A stretch of DNA of 64,000 nucleotides from JAYPAN01 sp038123715 (GTDB lineage Bacteria; Pseudomonadota; Alphaproteobacteria; RS24). The translations under genes were made by a program, and so were the position numbers. The notes under the pieces were generated by a model, which was given only the letters and a program-made list of their open reading frames with translations, did no database searches and was not told the DNA's origin. The DNA is taken from the NCBI GenBank assembly GCA_038123715.1, contig JAYPAN010000002.1:1-64000 (forward strand), given 5' to 3'. This document shows, in pieces, positions 18,037 through 26,768 of this stretch (the stretch's first letter is position 1; each line of letters opens with the position of its first letter).

Positions 18037-18068
18037 TAGACAGGCATGGTGACAGGCAGCGCAATTAT
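18024..18068. repeat. 9-bp inverted repeat in the zapA/tkt divergent region
   Basis: ATAATTGCG (18024-18032) and its exact complement CGCAATTAT (18060-18068) are separated by 27 bp, and two copies of GACAGGCA lie between them. The region separates the minus-strand zapA operon from plus-strand tkt. It could be an operator for a dimer or for looping, or chance. Confidence 0.45.
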
Positions 18069-18242
18069 CATACATGTTGCCAAATGGCTCGACCCTGCCC
18101 GCTTCACCTGTGGATGTTTTTGTTTGAAACCGATAATGCGACGCTTTGCACCGAGAATGGCATTGACTTGGCAGCCGCATTTAGCCATTCTGCGCCCGAT
18201 TCAAGGCACGCCCTTTCAGGCGCCGCGCATGAGGAATTTTCA

Positions 18243-20282
18243 ATGGCCGACTCCGGTGACAGCCGCCCAAATTCTGACCCCAAATCTTCCGCTTCCGCAA
18301 TGTCATCCGCCGCCTTTCAGGATATGGCCAATGCGATACGCGCGCTGGCTATGGATGCGGTGCAAGCCGCCAATTCCGGCCATCCGGGCATGCCGATGGG
18401 CGCGGCGGATATCGCCACTGTGCTTTACACAAAATTTCTGAAAATTGACCCGCTTTGCCCAAACTGGCCGGATCGCGACCGGTTTGTATTGTCAGCGGGA
18501 CATGGCTCCATGCTGCAATATGCGCTGCATTATCTGGTCGGCTTTGCAGATATGACGATAGATGAGCTGAAAAATTTCCGGCAGCTCGGCGCGCGCACGG
18601 CAGGCCACCCCGAATATGGTCATGCGGGCGGCATTGAAACCACCACCGGGCCTTTGGGACAAGGCATATCGACAGCAGTCGGCATGGCGCTGGCCGAGCG
18701 CATGATGCAGGCGCGCTTCGGCGATGAGCTGGTTGACCATTACACTTATGTGCTGGCCTCGGATGGCGATTTGATGGAAGGCATCAGCCATGAGGCGATT
18801 TCCATTGCCGGGCATTTGAAATTATCGCGGCTGATTGTGCTTTATGATGATAATAATATCTCGATTGACGGGCCGCTTGATTTGGCAGAAAGCGGCGATG
18901 CGCTGGCGCGTTTTGAAGCCGCCGGTTGGGACGCGGTGCGGATTGACGGGCATGACGAAGATGCGATTGAAAAAGCCATTGCCGAGGCGCGCCAAAGCGA
19001 CAAGCCGAGCTTGATTGCCTGCCGCACCATTATCGGCTATGGCGCACCGAATAAACAAGGCACATCCGGCTCGCATGGTGCGCCGCTGGGTCATGAGGAA
19101 ATCACTTTAACCCGTGAAGCGCTGGGCTGGAGCGCAGAAGCTTTTGAGATACCTTCCGATGTTTTGGATGCCTGGCGCATGGCCGGACGCGCCAATGCCT
19201 CCGTGCGTAAGGCTTGGCAGGAAAGATTCGACGCCCAATCAGCCGAAACCCGCAACCGGTTTGAGCGCGTCACCTCCGGCGAGTTGCCCGACACGCTGGG
19301 CGATGCGGTGGACGCTTTCAAAAAACATTTAGCCAAGGAAAAGCCCGGCTGGGCGACACGCAAATCTTCCGAGGAAGTGCTGAAAGTGCTGGTGCCTTGT
19401 GTGCCGGAAATGATTGGCGGCTCGGCTGATTTGACCGGCTCCAACAATACGCGCACGCCGGAGCAAGGCGCGGTCACGGCCGATGATTTCGGCGGCGGCT
19501 TCATTCATTGGGGTGTGCGCGAACATGGCATGGCCGCCGCTATGAACGGCATGGTGCTGCATGGCGGCTTTATCCCCTATTCCGGCACTTTCCTCGTCTT
19601 TTCCGATTATTCGCGCCCTGCCATCCGGCTGGCGGCGCTGATGCAACAGCGCGTTGTGCATGTGCTGACCCATGACAGTATTGGCTTGGGCGAAGACGGG
19701 CCGACGCACCAGCCGGTTGAACATTTGGCGGCTTTGCGTGCCATGCCGAATGTCTATGTCATGCGCCCTGCCGATGCGATTGAAACACTCGAATGTTGGC
19801 AGCTTGCCCTTAAAATCAACAATGCGCCGAGCGTGCTGGCCTTAACCCGTCAAGGCCTGCCGACATTGCGCGATTATGCTGAGCGTAATTTATGCGCTGC
19901 CGGCGCTTATGAGCTGGCCGCCGGAGGCAGCGACCCGCAAGTGACGCTGATGGCTTCCGGCTCGGAAGTCGTTATCGCCATGCAAGCGCGCAACTTGCTG
20001 AAGCAAGACAATATCAGCGCCCGCGTGGTCTCCGTGCCATGTATGGAATTGCTGGAAAAGCAGAGCGACGCCGCACAATCGGATATTTTTGGCGACACGC
20101 CTTTGCGTATTGCGATTGAGGCTGCTGTGCGCCAAAGCTGGGATCGCTATTTGCGCCCCGGCGATATTTTCATCGGCATGGACAGTTTTGGTGCCAGCGC
20201 ACCGGCAGCACAATTATTTGAGCATTTCGGCATCACCGCCGAAGCTGTCGCCGAAGCGGCCAAGGCCGCTTTGCGGGGATAA
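18243..20282 (+). CDS. tkt: transketolase
   Basis: Thiamine-diphosphate enzyme that moves two-carbon units between sugar phosphates in the non-oxidative pentose phosphate pathway. The 679 residues include the N-terminal GHPGMPMGAADIA, the cofactor-binding DGDLMEGISHEA and the loop HDSIGLGEDGPTHQPVEH. The ATG at 18243 is chosen because GAGGAA lies 8 bases upstream; an open frame from 18084 would add 53 unconserved residues. First gene of a tkt-gap-pgk-fba run. Upstream, TTGACT (18163-18168) and a weak CATTCT (18186-18191) could be the promoter. Confidence 0.97.
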   Translation: MADSGDSRPNSDPKSSASAMSSAAFQDMANAIRALAMDAVQAANSGHPGMPMGAADIATVLYTKFLKIDPLCPNWPDRDRFVLSAGHGSMLQYALHYLVGFADMTIDELKNFRQLGARTAGHPEYGHAGGIETTTGPLGQGISTAVGMALAERMMQARFGDELVDHYTYVLASDGDLMEGISHEAISIAGHLKLSRLIVLYDDNNISIDGPLDLAESGDALARFEAAGWDAVRIDGHDEDAIEKAIAEARQSDKPSLIACRTIIGYGAPNKQGTSGSHGAPLGHEEITLTREALGWSAEAFEIPSDVLDAWRMAGRANASVRKAWQERFDAQSAETRNRFERVTSGELPDTLGDAVDAFKKHLAKEKPGWATRKSSEEVLKVLVPCVPEMIGGSADLTGSNNTRTPEQGAVTADDFGGGFIHWGVREHGMAAAMNGMVLHGGFIPYSGTFLVFSDYSRPAIRLAALMQQRVVHVLTHDSIGLGEDGPTHQPVEHLAALRAMPNVYVMRPADAIETLECWQLALKINNAPSVLALTRQGLPTLRDYAERNLCAAGAYELAAGGSDPQVTLMASGSEVVIAMQARNLLKQDNISARVVSVPCMELLEKQSDAAQSDIFGDTPLRIAIEAAVRQSWDRYLRPGDIFIGMDSFGASAPAAQLFEHFGITAEAVAEAAKAALRG

Positions 20283-20288
20283 AGACAG

Positions 20289-20303
20289 GCCGGTCAAACC
20301 GGC
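20289..20303 (+). repeat. small hairpin between tkt and gap
   Basis: GCCGGT-CAA-ACCGGC forms a perfect 6-bp stem 6 bp after the tkt stop. No T-run follows, so it is not a normal intrinsic terminator; it may be an mRNA processing or stability element. A second dyad, GGCCTG...CAGGCC, lies about 50 bp further on, just before gap. Confidence 0.45.
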
Positions 20304-20378
20304 GATTTAATGGGTCGTCAACCGGCTTGGCATATGGAATGGCCTGAAAGGCAGGCCTTGACAGAAAAGGAAATGAGC

Positions 20379-21386
20379 ATGGCTGTGAATGTGGCAATTA
20401 ACGGATTTGGGCGGATTGGTCGCCTTGTCCTGCGCGGAATTGTTGAAAGCGGGCGCAAGGACATCAATGTTGTTGCGATAAATGACTTGGGAACGATTGA
20501 GGCCAATGCCCATTTGCTGCAATATGACAGCGTGCATGGGTCGCTGCCCGCCAAAGTGCAAGCCACCAAAACCGGTATCCGCGTGGGCGGCAAAACCATT
20601 AAAGTCATTTCAGAGCGCGACCCGGCCAATCTGCCTTGGGCAAAAATGGGCGTTGATATTGCGCTGGAATGCACCGGCCTGTTCACCAGCCAAGAAGATG
20701 CCGGCAAGCATATTGAGGCGGGCGCCAAGCGCGTGCTGGTATCAGCGCCGGCGGGCGGTGCCGATTTGACCGTTGTTTACGGCGTCAATCACAGCAAGCT
20801 GCGTAAGTCGCATAAAATTGTTTCCAATGCCTCCTGCACAACCAATTGTCTGGCACCGGTAGCGCAAGTGCTGAACGCCAGTTGCGGCATTGCGCGCGGC
20901 TATATGACCACCATTCATGCCTTTACCGGCGACCAGCGCACAGTTGATACGCTGCATTCCGACCCGCGTCGCGCACGCGCCGCCTCGCTGTCCATGATAC
21001 CGACCTCAACCGGTGCTGCCAAAGCGGTTGGCCTGGTGCTGCCCGAATTGGTCGGCAAGCTGGACGGCACGGCCATTCGCGTGCCGACCCCCAATGTGTC
21101 GATGATTGACCTTGTCTTTGAGGCGAAAAAGAAAACCACGGTCGAAGCGATAAATGCCGCTATTGTGAAGGCCGCCAATGGCAAGCTGAAAGGCGTGCTG
21201 GGCGTGTGCGATGCGCCGCTTGTGTCGATTGACTTCAACCACAACCCCAATTCCTCCACTTTCGACCTGACGCAAACGCAAATTGTCGATGGTAAATTGG
21301 TGCGCGTGTTGAGCTGGTATGACAATGAATGGGGCTTTGCCAATCGTATGGCCGATACGGCGGTTGCCATGGGCAAACTTGGCTGA
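20379..21386 (+). CDS. gap: glyceraldehyde-3-phosphate dehydrogenase
   Basis: Interconverts glyceraldehyde-3-phosphate and 1,3-bisphosphoglycerate with NAD(P). The 335 residues begin MAVNVAINGFGRIGR (Rossmann motif). The catalytic cysteine is in SNASCTTNCL (Cys153), and NEWGFANRMAD lies near the end. The start at 20379 is 7 bases after AAGGA; an ATG two codons upstream is too close to that site. The gap to tkt is 96 bp with two dyads; pgk follows 4 bp later. Cofactor preference cannot be read safely. Confidence 0.97.
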   Translation: MAVNVAINGFGRIGRLVLRGIVESGRKDINVVAINDLGTIEANAHLLQYDSVHGSLPAKVQATKTGIRVGGKTIKVISERDPANLPWAKMGVDIALECTGLFTSQEDAGKHIEAGAKRVLVSAPAGGADLTVVYGVNHSKLRKSHKIVSNASCTTNCLAPVAQVLNASCGIARGYMTTIHAFTGDQRTVDTLHSDPRRARAASLSMIPTSTGAAKAVGLVLPELVGKLDGTAIRVPTPNVSMIDLVFEAKKKTTVEAINAAIVKAANGKLKGVLGVCDAPLVSIDFNHNPNSSTFDLTQTQIVDGKLVRVLSWYDNEWGFANRMADTAVAMGKLG

Positions 21387-21390
21387 GTGA

Positions 21391-22596
21391 ATGAGCGCAT
21401 TTCGAACGCTGGCTGACTTGCAAAATACCGCCGCGCCGGGCGATATTGCGCTGCTGCGCGCCGATTTGAATGTGCCGCAGGAAAGTGATGGCAGCGTGCG
21501 CGACGCCACAAGGCTGGAACGGCTATTGCCAAGTCTCGACAGGCTGGCGCAAAGCGGATTGAAAATCGGTATATTGTCGCATTTTGGCCGCCCGAAAGGT
21601 CAAATCGTGCCGGAAATGAGCCTTGCGCCGGTCGCCGACGCCCTGTCCGGCCTGCTTGGCCGTCCGGTTGGCTTTGCTGCTGATTGTATTGGCGCAACCG
21701 CGCAACAGGCGCTTGACGCCTTGCCCGAAGGCGGCATTTGCGTGCTGGAAAACACCCGCTTCCATGCCGGTGAGGAAAGCAATGACGCCGATTTCGCTGC
21801 GGCGCTGGCCGAACCGGCCAAGTTTTACGTTAATGATGCTTTTTCCGCCGCCCATCGCGCCCATGCCTCAACCGAGGGGATAACGCGCCATTTGCCCAGC
21901 TATTGCGGGCTTGCCATGCAGGCCGAGCTGGACGCGCTCACCGCCGCTTTAAGTCAACCGGTGCGCCCGCTTGTAGCGATTGTCGGCGGCGCGAAAATAT
22001 CCACCAAGCTTGACCTGCTCGGCAATTTGTCGCGCAAGGTGGATGTGCTGGTGATAGGCGGCGGCATGGCCAATACATTTCTTGCCGCGCAAGGCCATGA
22101 TATTGGCAAATCATTATGCGAGGACGCCATGCTGGACACGGCGCGCGCTATTTTATCGGCGGCTGAAGCCAATCAGTGCCGCATTATGCTGCCGGTTGAT
22201 GTGGTGCTGGCTGATGAATTTGCCGAAGGCCAGACCGGCCTCACTTGCGCCGCACATGATGTGCCGGATGATAAAATGATACTCGATGCCGGCCCGCAAG
22301 CCGTGAGCGAGATTTGCGCCGCTTTTGACGCGGCCAAAACCCTGATTTGGAATGGCCCGCTTGGGGCTTTTGAAATTGCGCCTTTTGATGCAGCCACCAA
22401 TGCAGCAGCGCAATATGCGGCAGCGCACAGTGCTGCCGGAAATCTGGTCAGTGTCGCCGGTGGCGGGGACACAGTGGCAGCCTTGGCACATGCCGGTGCG
22501 GCTGACCGCTTCACCTATATTTCAACCGCCGGGGGTGCTTTCCTCGAATGGTTGGAAGGCAAAACCCTCCCGGGTGTGGAGGCATTATCAACTTGA
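21391..22596 (+). CDS. pgk: phosphoglycerate kinase
   Basis: Interconverts 1,3-bisphosphoglycerate plus ADP and 3-phosphoglycerate plus ATP. The 401 residues have the expected two-domain layout: RADLNVPQ near the N-terminus, SHFGRPKG for substrate binding, VGGAKISTKLDLL for the hinge region, NGPLGAFE and the nucleotide-loop GGGDTVAAL near the C-terminus. It begins 4 bp after gap, so the two are cotranscribed and probably translationally coupled. fba follows after 24 bp. Confidence 0.97.
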   Translation: MSAFRTLADLQNTAAPGDIALLRADLNVPQESDGSVRDATRLERLLPSLDRLAQSGLKIGILSHFGRPKGQIVPEMSLAPVADALSGLLGRPVGFAADCIGATAQQALDALPEGGICVLENTRFHAGEESNDADFAAALAEPAKFYVNDAFSAAHRAHASTEGITRHLPSYCGLAMQAELDALTAALSQPVRPLVAIVGGAKISTKLDLLGNLSRKVDVLVIGGGMANTFLAAQGHDIGKSLCEDAMLDTARAILSAAEANQCRIMLPVDVVLADEFAEGQTGLTCAAHDVPDDKMILDAGPQAVSEICAAFDAAKTLIWNGPLGAFEIAPFDAATNAAAQYAAAHSAAGNLVSVAGGGDTVAALAHAGAADRFTYISTAGGAFLEWLEGKTLPGVEALST

Positions 22597-22620
22597 TTCA
22601 TACGGTCTGGGGAGAACGCG

Positions 22621-23637
22621 ATGAACATACAAAATCTTGAAGAAATTGCTGCGGCCATGGTGGCCGATGGCAAAGGCTTGCTGGCTGCTGATGAAAGCAC
22701 CGGCACAATTAAAAAACGCTTTGACTCAATCAATGTCGAGTCCACCGAAACGGCGCGCCGCGATTATCGTGAAATGCTGTTCCGCACCGATGCCGCCATG
22801 CGCGAGGATATTTCCGGCGTTATTTTATATGATGAGACCATCCGCCAGAAAGCGGCGGACGGCACGGCTTTGGCTGCGCTGATTGAGGACGCTGGCTCCC
22901 TGCCGGGTATTAAAGTTGATGCCGGTGCTAAACCGCTGGCCGGTCATGCGGGTGAAATGGTCACGGAAGGGCTGGACGGATTGCGCGAGCGACTGGCGGA
23001 TTATGTTGGTCTGGGTGCGAAATTCGCCAAATGGCGCGCCGTGATAAATGTCAGCGACACACTGCCAAGCCGCGCCTGCCTGACCGCCAATACACATGCG
23101 CTGGCGCGCTATGCCGCCCTGTGTCAGGAGGCCGGGATTGTGCCAATTGTCGAGCCGGAAGTTATTATGGATGGCAGCCATTCGGTCGAGCGCTGCTATG
23201 ATGTCACCGCCGCCGCCCTGTCAATGCTGTTCGACCAATTGGCCGAACAGAGCGTGCATCTTGAAGGCACGATTTTGAAACCGAATATGGTGGTCTCCGG
23301 CACACAACATGCCCATCAGGCCGATATCGCGCAAGTGGCCGAACTGACTTTGAAATGCTTTCATGCCCATGTGCCGGAAGCCGTGCCGGGCATTGTGTTT
23401 TTATCGGGCGGGCAGTCGGATGAAGAAGTGACGGCGCATTTGGATGCGATGAATAAAATCGGCAATCTGCCTTGGAAACTCAGCTTTTCCTATGGTCGCG
23501 CCTTGCAGGCCGCGCCGTTGAAAGCATGGGGTGGCGAGGCGGCCAATGTGCCTGCCGCGCAAGCCGCTTTCGCCCATCGAGCCAAAATGAACCGCCTTGC
23601 CGCGCTTGGGCAATGGGACAAATCACTGGAAGGATGA
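22621..23637 (+). CDS. class I fructose-bisphosphate aldolase
   Basis: Schiff-base aldolase that joins or splits fructose-1,6-bisphosphate. The 338 residues carry LLAADESTGTIKKRF (20-34), KWRAV (137-142) and the Schiff-base lysine in LEGTILKPNMV (Lys220), as in animal-type class I enzymes rather than the zinc-dependent class II enzymes of many bacteria. It ends the tkt-gap-pgk-fba run. The convergent dxs gene ends 14 bp beyond its stop, leaving no room for a normal terminator. Confidence 0.95.
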   Translation: MNIQNLEEIAAAMVADGKGLLAADESTGTIKKRFDSINVESTETARRDYREMLFRTDAAMREDISGVILYDETIRQKAADGTALAALIEDAGSLPGIKVDAGAKPLAGHAGEMVTEGLDGLRERLADYVGLGAKFAKWRAVINVSDTLPSRACLTANTHALARYAALCQEAGIVPIVEPEVIMDGSHSVERCYDVTAAALSMLFDQLAEQSVHLEGTILKPNMVVSGTQHAHQADIAQVAELTLKCFHAHVPEAVPGIVFLSGGQSDEEVTAHLDAMNKIGNLPWKLSFSYGRALQAAPLKAWGGEAANVPAAQAAFAHRAKMNRLAALGQWDKSLEG

Positions 23638-23651
23638 GGTGATATGAACGG

Positions 23652-25574
23652 CTATGCGCCGGATTTCAAGTCCATCATGGTCTTGTCGCCGGTCGCATAG
23701 ACACCGCGCACTTTGGCGACGATTTGCTGGGCATTGAGACCGGCCATATCATACATGGCAGACGGGCTGTCCTGGTCGATATAAATATCCGGCAGCATCA
23801 GGGCGCGCAATTTCAGCCCCTTGTCAAGCTCACCCGCCTCGCTCAGAAATTGGGCGACATGGGCGCCAAAGCCGCCAATCGCGCCTTCTTCCACCGTCAC
23901 CAATAAATCATGCTCACGCGCCATGCGGGTCAGCAAATCCGTATCCAGCGGTTTCATGAAACGCGCATCAACCACACTGGTGCGATAGCCTTCCGACTCC
24001 AGCCGGTCGGCAGCCAGCATAGCCTCAGCCAGCCTTGTGCCATAGCTGACCAAGCAAACCCGACCGCCTTCGCGCATCACCCGACCCTTGCCTATATCAA
24101 GCGGCTGACCAAATTGCGGCAGGCTGACCCCCGTGCCTTCACCGCGCGGATAGCGCAAGGCACTCGGCCCCTCGTCAAAAGCCGCCTGTGTTGCCACCAT
24201 ACGCACCAATTCCGCCTCATCGGCGGCGGCCATCAGTGTCATATTCGGCAATGTGCCGAGAAACGCCAAATCAAAAGCACCGGCATGGGTCGGGCCATCA
24301 GCACCGACCAGACCGGCACGGTCTATCGCAAAGCGCACGGGCAAGTTTTGAATCGCCACATCATGCACCACCTGGTCATAGGCGCGTTGCAAAAAGGTCG
24401 AATAAATCGCCGCAAAAGGTTTATAGCCTTCCGTCGCCATACCGGCGGCAAATGTCACCGCATGCTGCTCGGCAATGCCGACATCAAAACAGCGTTCAGG
24501 AAAACGCGCGGCGAATTTATCCATCCCTGTGCCGGATGGCATGGCAGCGGTGATGCCGACAATTTTATCATCACCCGCCGCCGCTTCAATCAGCGCGTCG
24601 GCAAATACGCTTGTATAGCTGGGCGCTTTCGGCGCGCTTTTGGCCTGCTGGCCGGTTATCACATCAAACTTGCCGACACCGTGATATTTGTCCTCGGCCG
24701 CTTCGGCGGGGGCATAGCCGTGGCCTTTGCGGGTCACCACATGCACCAGCACCGGCCCTTCTTTCATGGCGCGCACATTTTCCAGAACCGGCAGCAAATG
24801 GTCGAGATTATGCCCGTCAATCGGCCCGACATAATAAAAGCCCATTTCCTCAAACAGCGTGCCACCGGTTGCCAGACCGCGCGCATATTCTTCCATTTGC
24901 CGCGCTTTTTCCTCCAGCCCTTCGGGCAGAAAGGCGACAACATCCTTCATCATTTTACGCAAAGAACGATAAGAGCGCCCCGATATCAGCCGCGCCAAAT
25001 AGGCCGACATTGCCCCGACCGGCGGCGCGATTGACATGTCATTATCATTCAGCACAACCACCAAACGGCTTTTCAGCGCGCCAGCATTGTTCATTGCCTC
25101 ATAGGCCATGCCGGCACTCATCGCGCCATCACCGATAACCGATACAATATGATTATCCGCACCGGCCAAATCACGCGCTACCGCCATGCCCAGCCCAGCT
25201 GAAATCGAGGTCGAGCTATGCGCCGCGCCAAACGGGTCATAGGCGCTTTCGGCGCGTTTGGTGAATCCCGACAGGCCGCCCGCCTTGCGTAATGTCCGAA
25301 TACGGTCGCGCCGTCCGGTCAGAATCTTGTGCGGATAGGCCTGATGCCCGACATCCCAGATAAGCCGGTCATCGGGTGTGTTGAACACATAATGCAAGGC
25401 CAGCGTCAGCTCAACCACGCCCAGACCGGCGCCCAAATGACCACCCGTCTCCGACACGGCGGAAATCGTCTCAGCGCGCAATTCATCGGCCAATTGCGCC
25501 AAATCACCGCGCGACAGGCGGCGCAAATCATGCGGCTGTGTCACTTGGTCAAGAATCGGGGTTTCGGGTTTCAT
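23652..25574 (-). CDS. dxs: 1-deoxy-D-xylulose-5-phosphate synthase
   Basis: Thiamine-diphosphate enzyme that starts the MEP isoprenoid pathway from pyruvate and glyceraldehyde-3-phosphate. The 640 residues show DVGHQAYPHKILTGR, the cofactor loop GDGAMSAGMAYEAMNNAG, and the transketolase-like central domain with DRAGLVGADGPTHAGAFD. It is downstream of ispA (41 bp) and xseB on the same strand, a common alphaproteobacterial isoprenoid cluster. Glyceraldehyde-3-phosphate comes from the adjacent fba/gap enzymes. Confidence 0.97.
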   Translation of the reverse strand: MKPETPILDQVTQPHDLRRLSRGDLAQLADELRAETISAVSETGGHLGAGLGVVELTLALHYVFNTPDDRLIWDVGHQAYPHKILTGRRDRIRTLRKAGGLSGFTKRAESAYDPFGAAHSSTSISAGLGMAVARDLAGADNHIVSVIGDGAMSAGMAYEAMNNAGALKSRLVVVLNDNDMSIAPPVGAMSAYLARLISGRSYRSLRKMMKDVVAFLPEGLEEKARQMEEYARGLATGGTLFEEMGFYYVGPIDGHNLDHLLPVLENVRAMKEGPVLVHVVTRKGHGYAPAEAAEDKYHGVGKFDVITGQQAKSAPKAPSYTSVFADALIEAAAGDDKIVGITAAMPSGTGMDKFAARFPERCFDVGIAEQHAVTFAAGMATEGYKPFAAIYSTFLQRAYDQVVHDVAIQNLPVRFAIDRAGLVGADGPTHAGAFDLAFLGTLPNMTLMAAADEAELVRMVATQAAFDEGPSALRYPRGEGTGVSLPQFGQPLDIGKGRVMREGGRVCLVSYGTRLAEAMLAADRLESEGYRTSVVDARFMKPLDTDLLTRMAREHDLLVTVEEGAIGGFGAHVAQFLSEAGELDKGLKLRALMLPDIYIDQDSPSAMYDMAGLNAQQIVAKVRGVYATGDKTMMDLKSGA

Positions 25575-25615
25575 CGCTGTCTCACAAGCCCTTTCAGCTT
25601 ATGTTCGCCCTTTTA

Positions 25616-26500
25616 TCAGGCTTTTCGGGAAATCACAAACTCGGCAGCTTGTCGCAGAGGGTCGGCATCAGGCCCGAATATATCAAGATGGTTTATCGCT
25701 TGGGTCACAAGCTGGCGCGCCTGTTCCTCGGCGCGTTCAACCCCCAGCAAAGTGGCAAAAGTTACCTTGTTCTGGCGCATGTCCTTGCCGGGGCTTTTGC
25801 CGATTTCATCACCACCCGTCACATCAAGCACATCATCGGCGATTTGAAAGGCAAGACCGATATCATGGGCGTAATTGGCCAGCGCATGACGCTGTTCGGC
25901 GCGCGCGCGACCCATCAGCGCCCCGGCATCGACCGCAAAGCCGATAAGCGCGCCGGTTTTCATTTTCTGCAAACGTGTCAGCCCGCCCGCATCAAGCTGC
26001 ATATCAGGCGACAGCATGTCGATTGTCTGGCCGCCCACCATGCCCTGCATACCAGCCGCACGCGCCAGACCGCTAATCAGTTCAAGCCTGATATCGGCAT
26101 TTTCATGGGTTGCTGCATCGGTCAGAACCTCAAAGGCCAGCGTTAACAGCGCGTCACCGGCCAAAATCGCTGTCGCCTCGTCAAAGGCACGGTGCAGGCT
26201 CGGCTTGCCGCGGCGCATATCGTCATCATCCATCACCGGCAAATCATCATGGATGAGCGAGTAGCAATGCACACATTCAATGGCCGCCGCCGCGCGCCCG
26301 ACCGCCTCAAGCGGCGCGCCAAGTAAATCAGCCACCGCAACAGACAAAAACGGGCGAAACCGCTTGCCCCCGCCCAATGCGGCATAGCGCATGGCTTCAA
26401 CCACTCTTGCCTCCGGCCCGTCGGGCAAAGACAGCAGCTCATCAAGGGTTTTCTCTACCAAGGAAATGGCGCGGGCCTGTATGGTTTCAAACCCGGTCAT
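25616..26500 (-). CDS. ispA: geranyl/farnesyl diphosphate synthase
   Basis: Short-chain prenyl transferase that condenses isopentenyl diphosphate with allylic diphosphates to farnesyl diphosphate. The 294 residues carry the first aspartate-rich motif DDLPVMDDDDMRRG (chain-length region of the FPP type, with a two-residue insertion) and the second, FQIADDVLDVTG. KTGALI precedes the second motif. It lies 7 bp after xseB. A second, longer-chain synthase lies at 50499-51521. Confidence 0.95.
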   Translation of the reverse strand: MTGFETIQARAISLVEKTLDELLSLPDGPEARVVEAMRYAALGGGKRFRPFLSVAVADLLGAPLEAVGRAAAAIECVHCYSLIHDDLPVMDDDDMRRGKPSLHRAFDEATAILAGDALLTLAFEVLTDAATHENADIRLELISGLARAAGMQGMVGGQTIDMLSPDMQLDAGGLTRLQKMKTGALIGFAVDAGALMGRARAEQRHALANYAHDIGLAFQIADDVLDVTGGDEIGKSPGKDMRQNKVTFATLLGVERAEEQARQLVTQAINHLDIFGPDADPLRQAAEFVISRKA

Positions 26501-26507
26501 TGCCGTC

Positions 26508-26756
26508 TTATTCTGTGTCGAGAGGCGCGGTCGCCTCGCCCTGACCGGTGATTTTTTCGATTTTCGCCTGCGCGTCTTTCAGCTTTTCATCGCACCAGGC
26601 GCGCAATTGGCTGCCGCGCCGGTAAATCTCAATCGACTCTTCCAATGCGACATCGCCGCTTTCGAGACGCGCCACAATATCTTCCAGCTCGCCAAGTGCC
26701 GCCTCAAAACTCAATTGCCGAATATCTTCGGCTATTTCTACCGCCTGTTTGGCCAT
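26508..26756 (-). CDS. xseB: exodeoxyribonuclease VII small subunit
   Basis: Small helical subunit of exonuclease VII, which degrades single-stranded DNA. The 82 residues contain LSFEAALGELEDIVARLESGDVALEE (split across residues about 14-40) and YRRGSQLRAWCDEKLKDAQAKIEKI, the family pattern. It is the first gene of xseB-ispA-dxs. The large subunit xseA is not in this window. The upstream hydrolase gene ends 12 bp before its start. Confidence 0.93.
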   Translation of the reverse strand: MAKQAVEIAEDIRQLSFEAALGELEDIVARLESGDVALEESIEIYRRGSQLRAWCDEKLKDAQAKIEKITGQGEATAPLDTE

Positions 26757-26768
26757 GTAACCCTCACC

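Noticed and set aside
18084..18242. 53-codon N-terminal extension of transketolase
   Set aside because: Not conserved in the family, and a good ribosome binding site lies before 18243.
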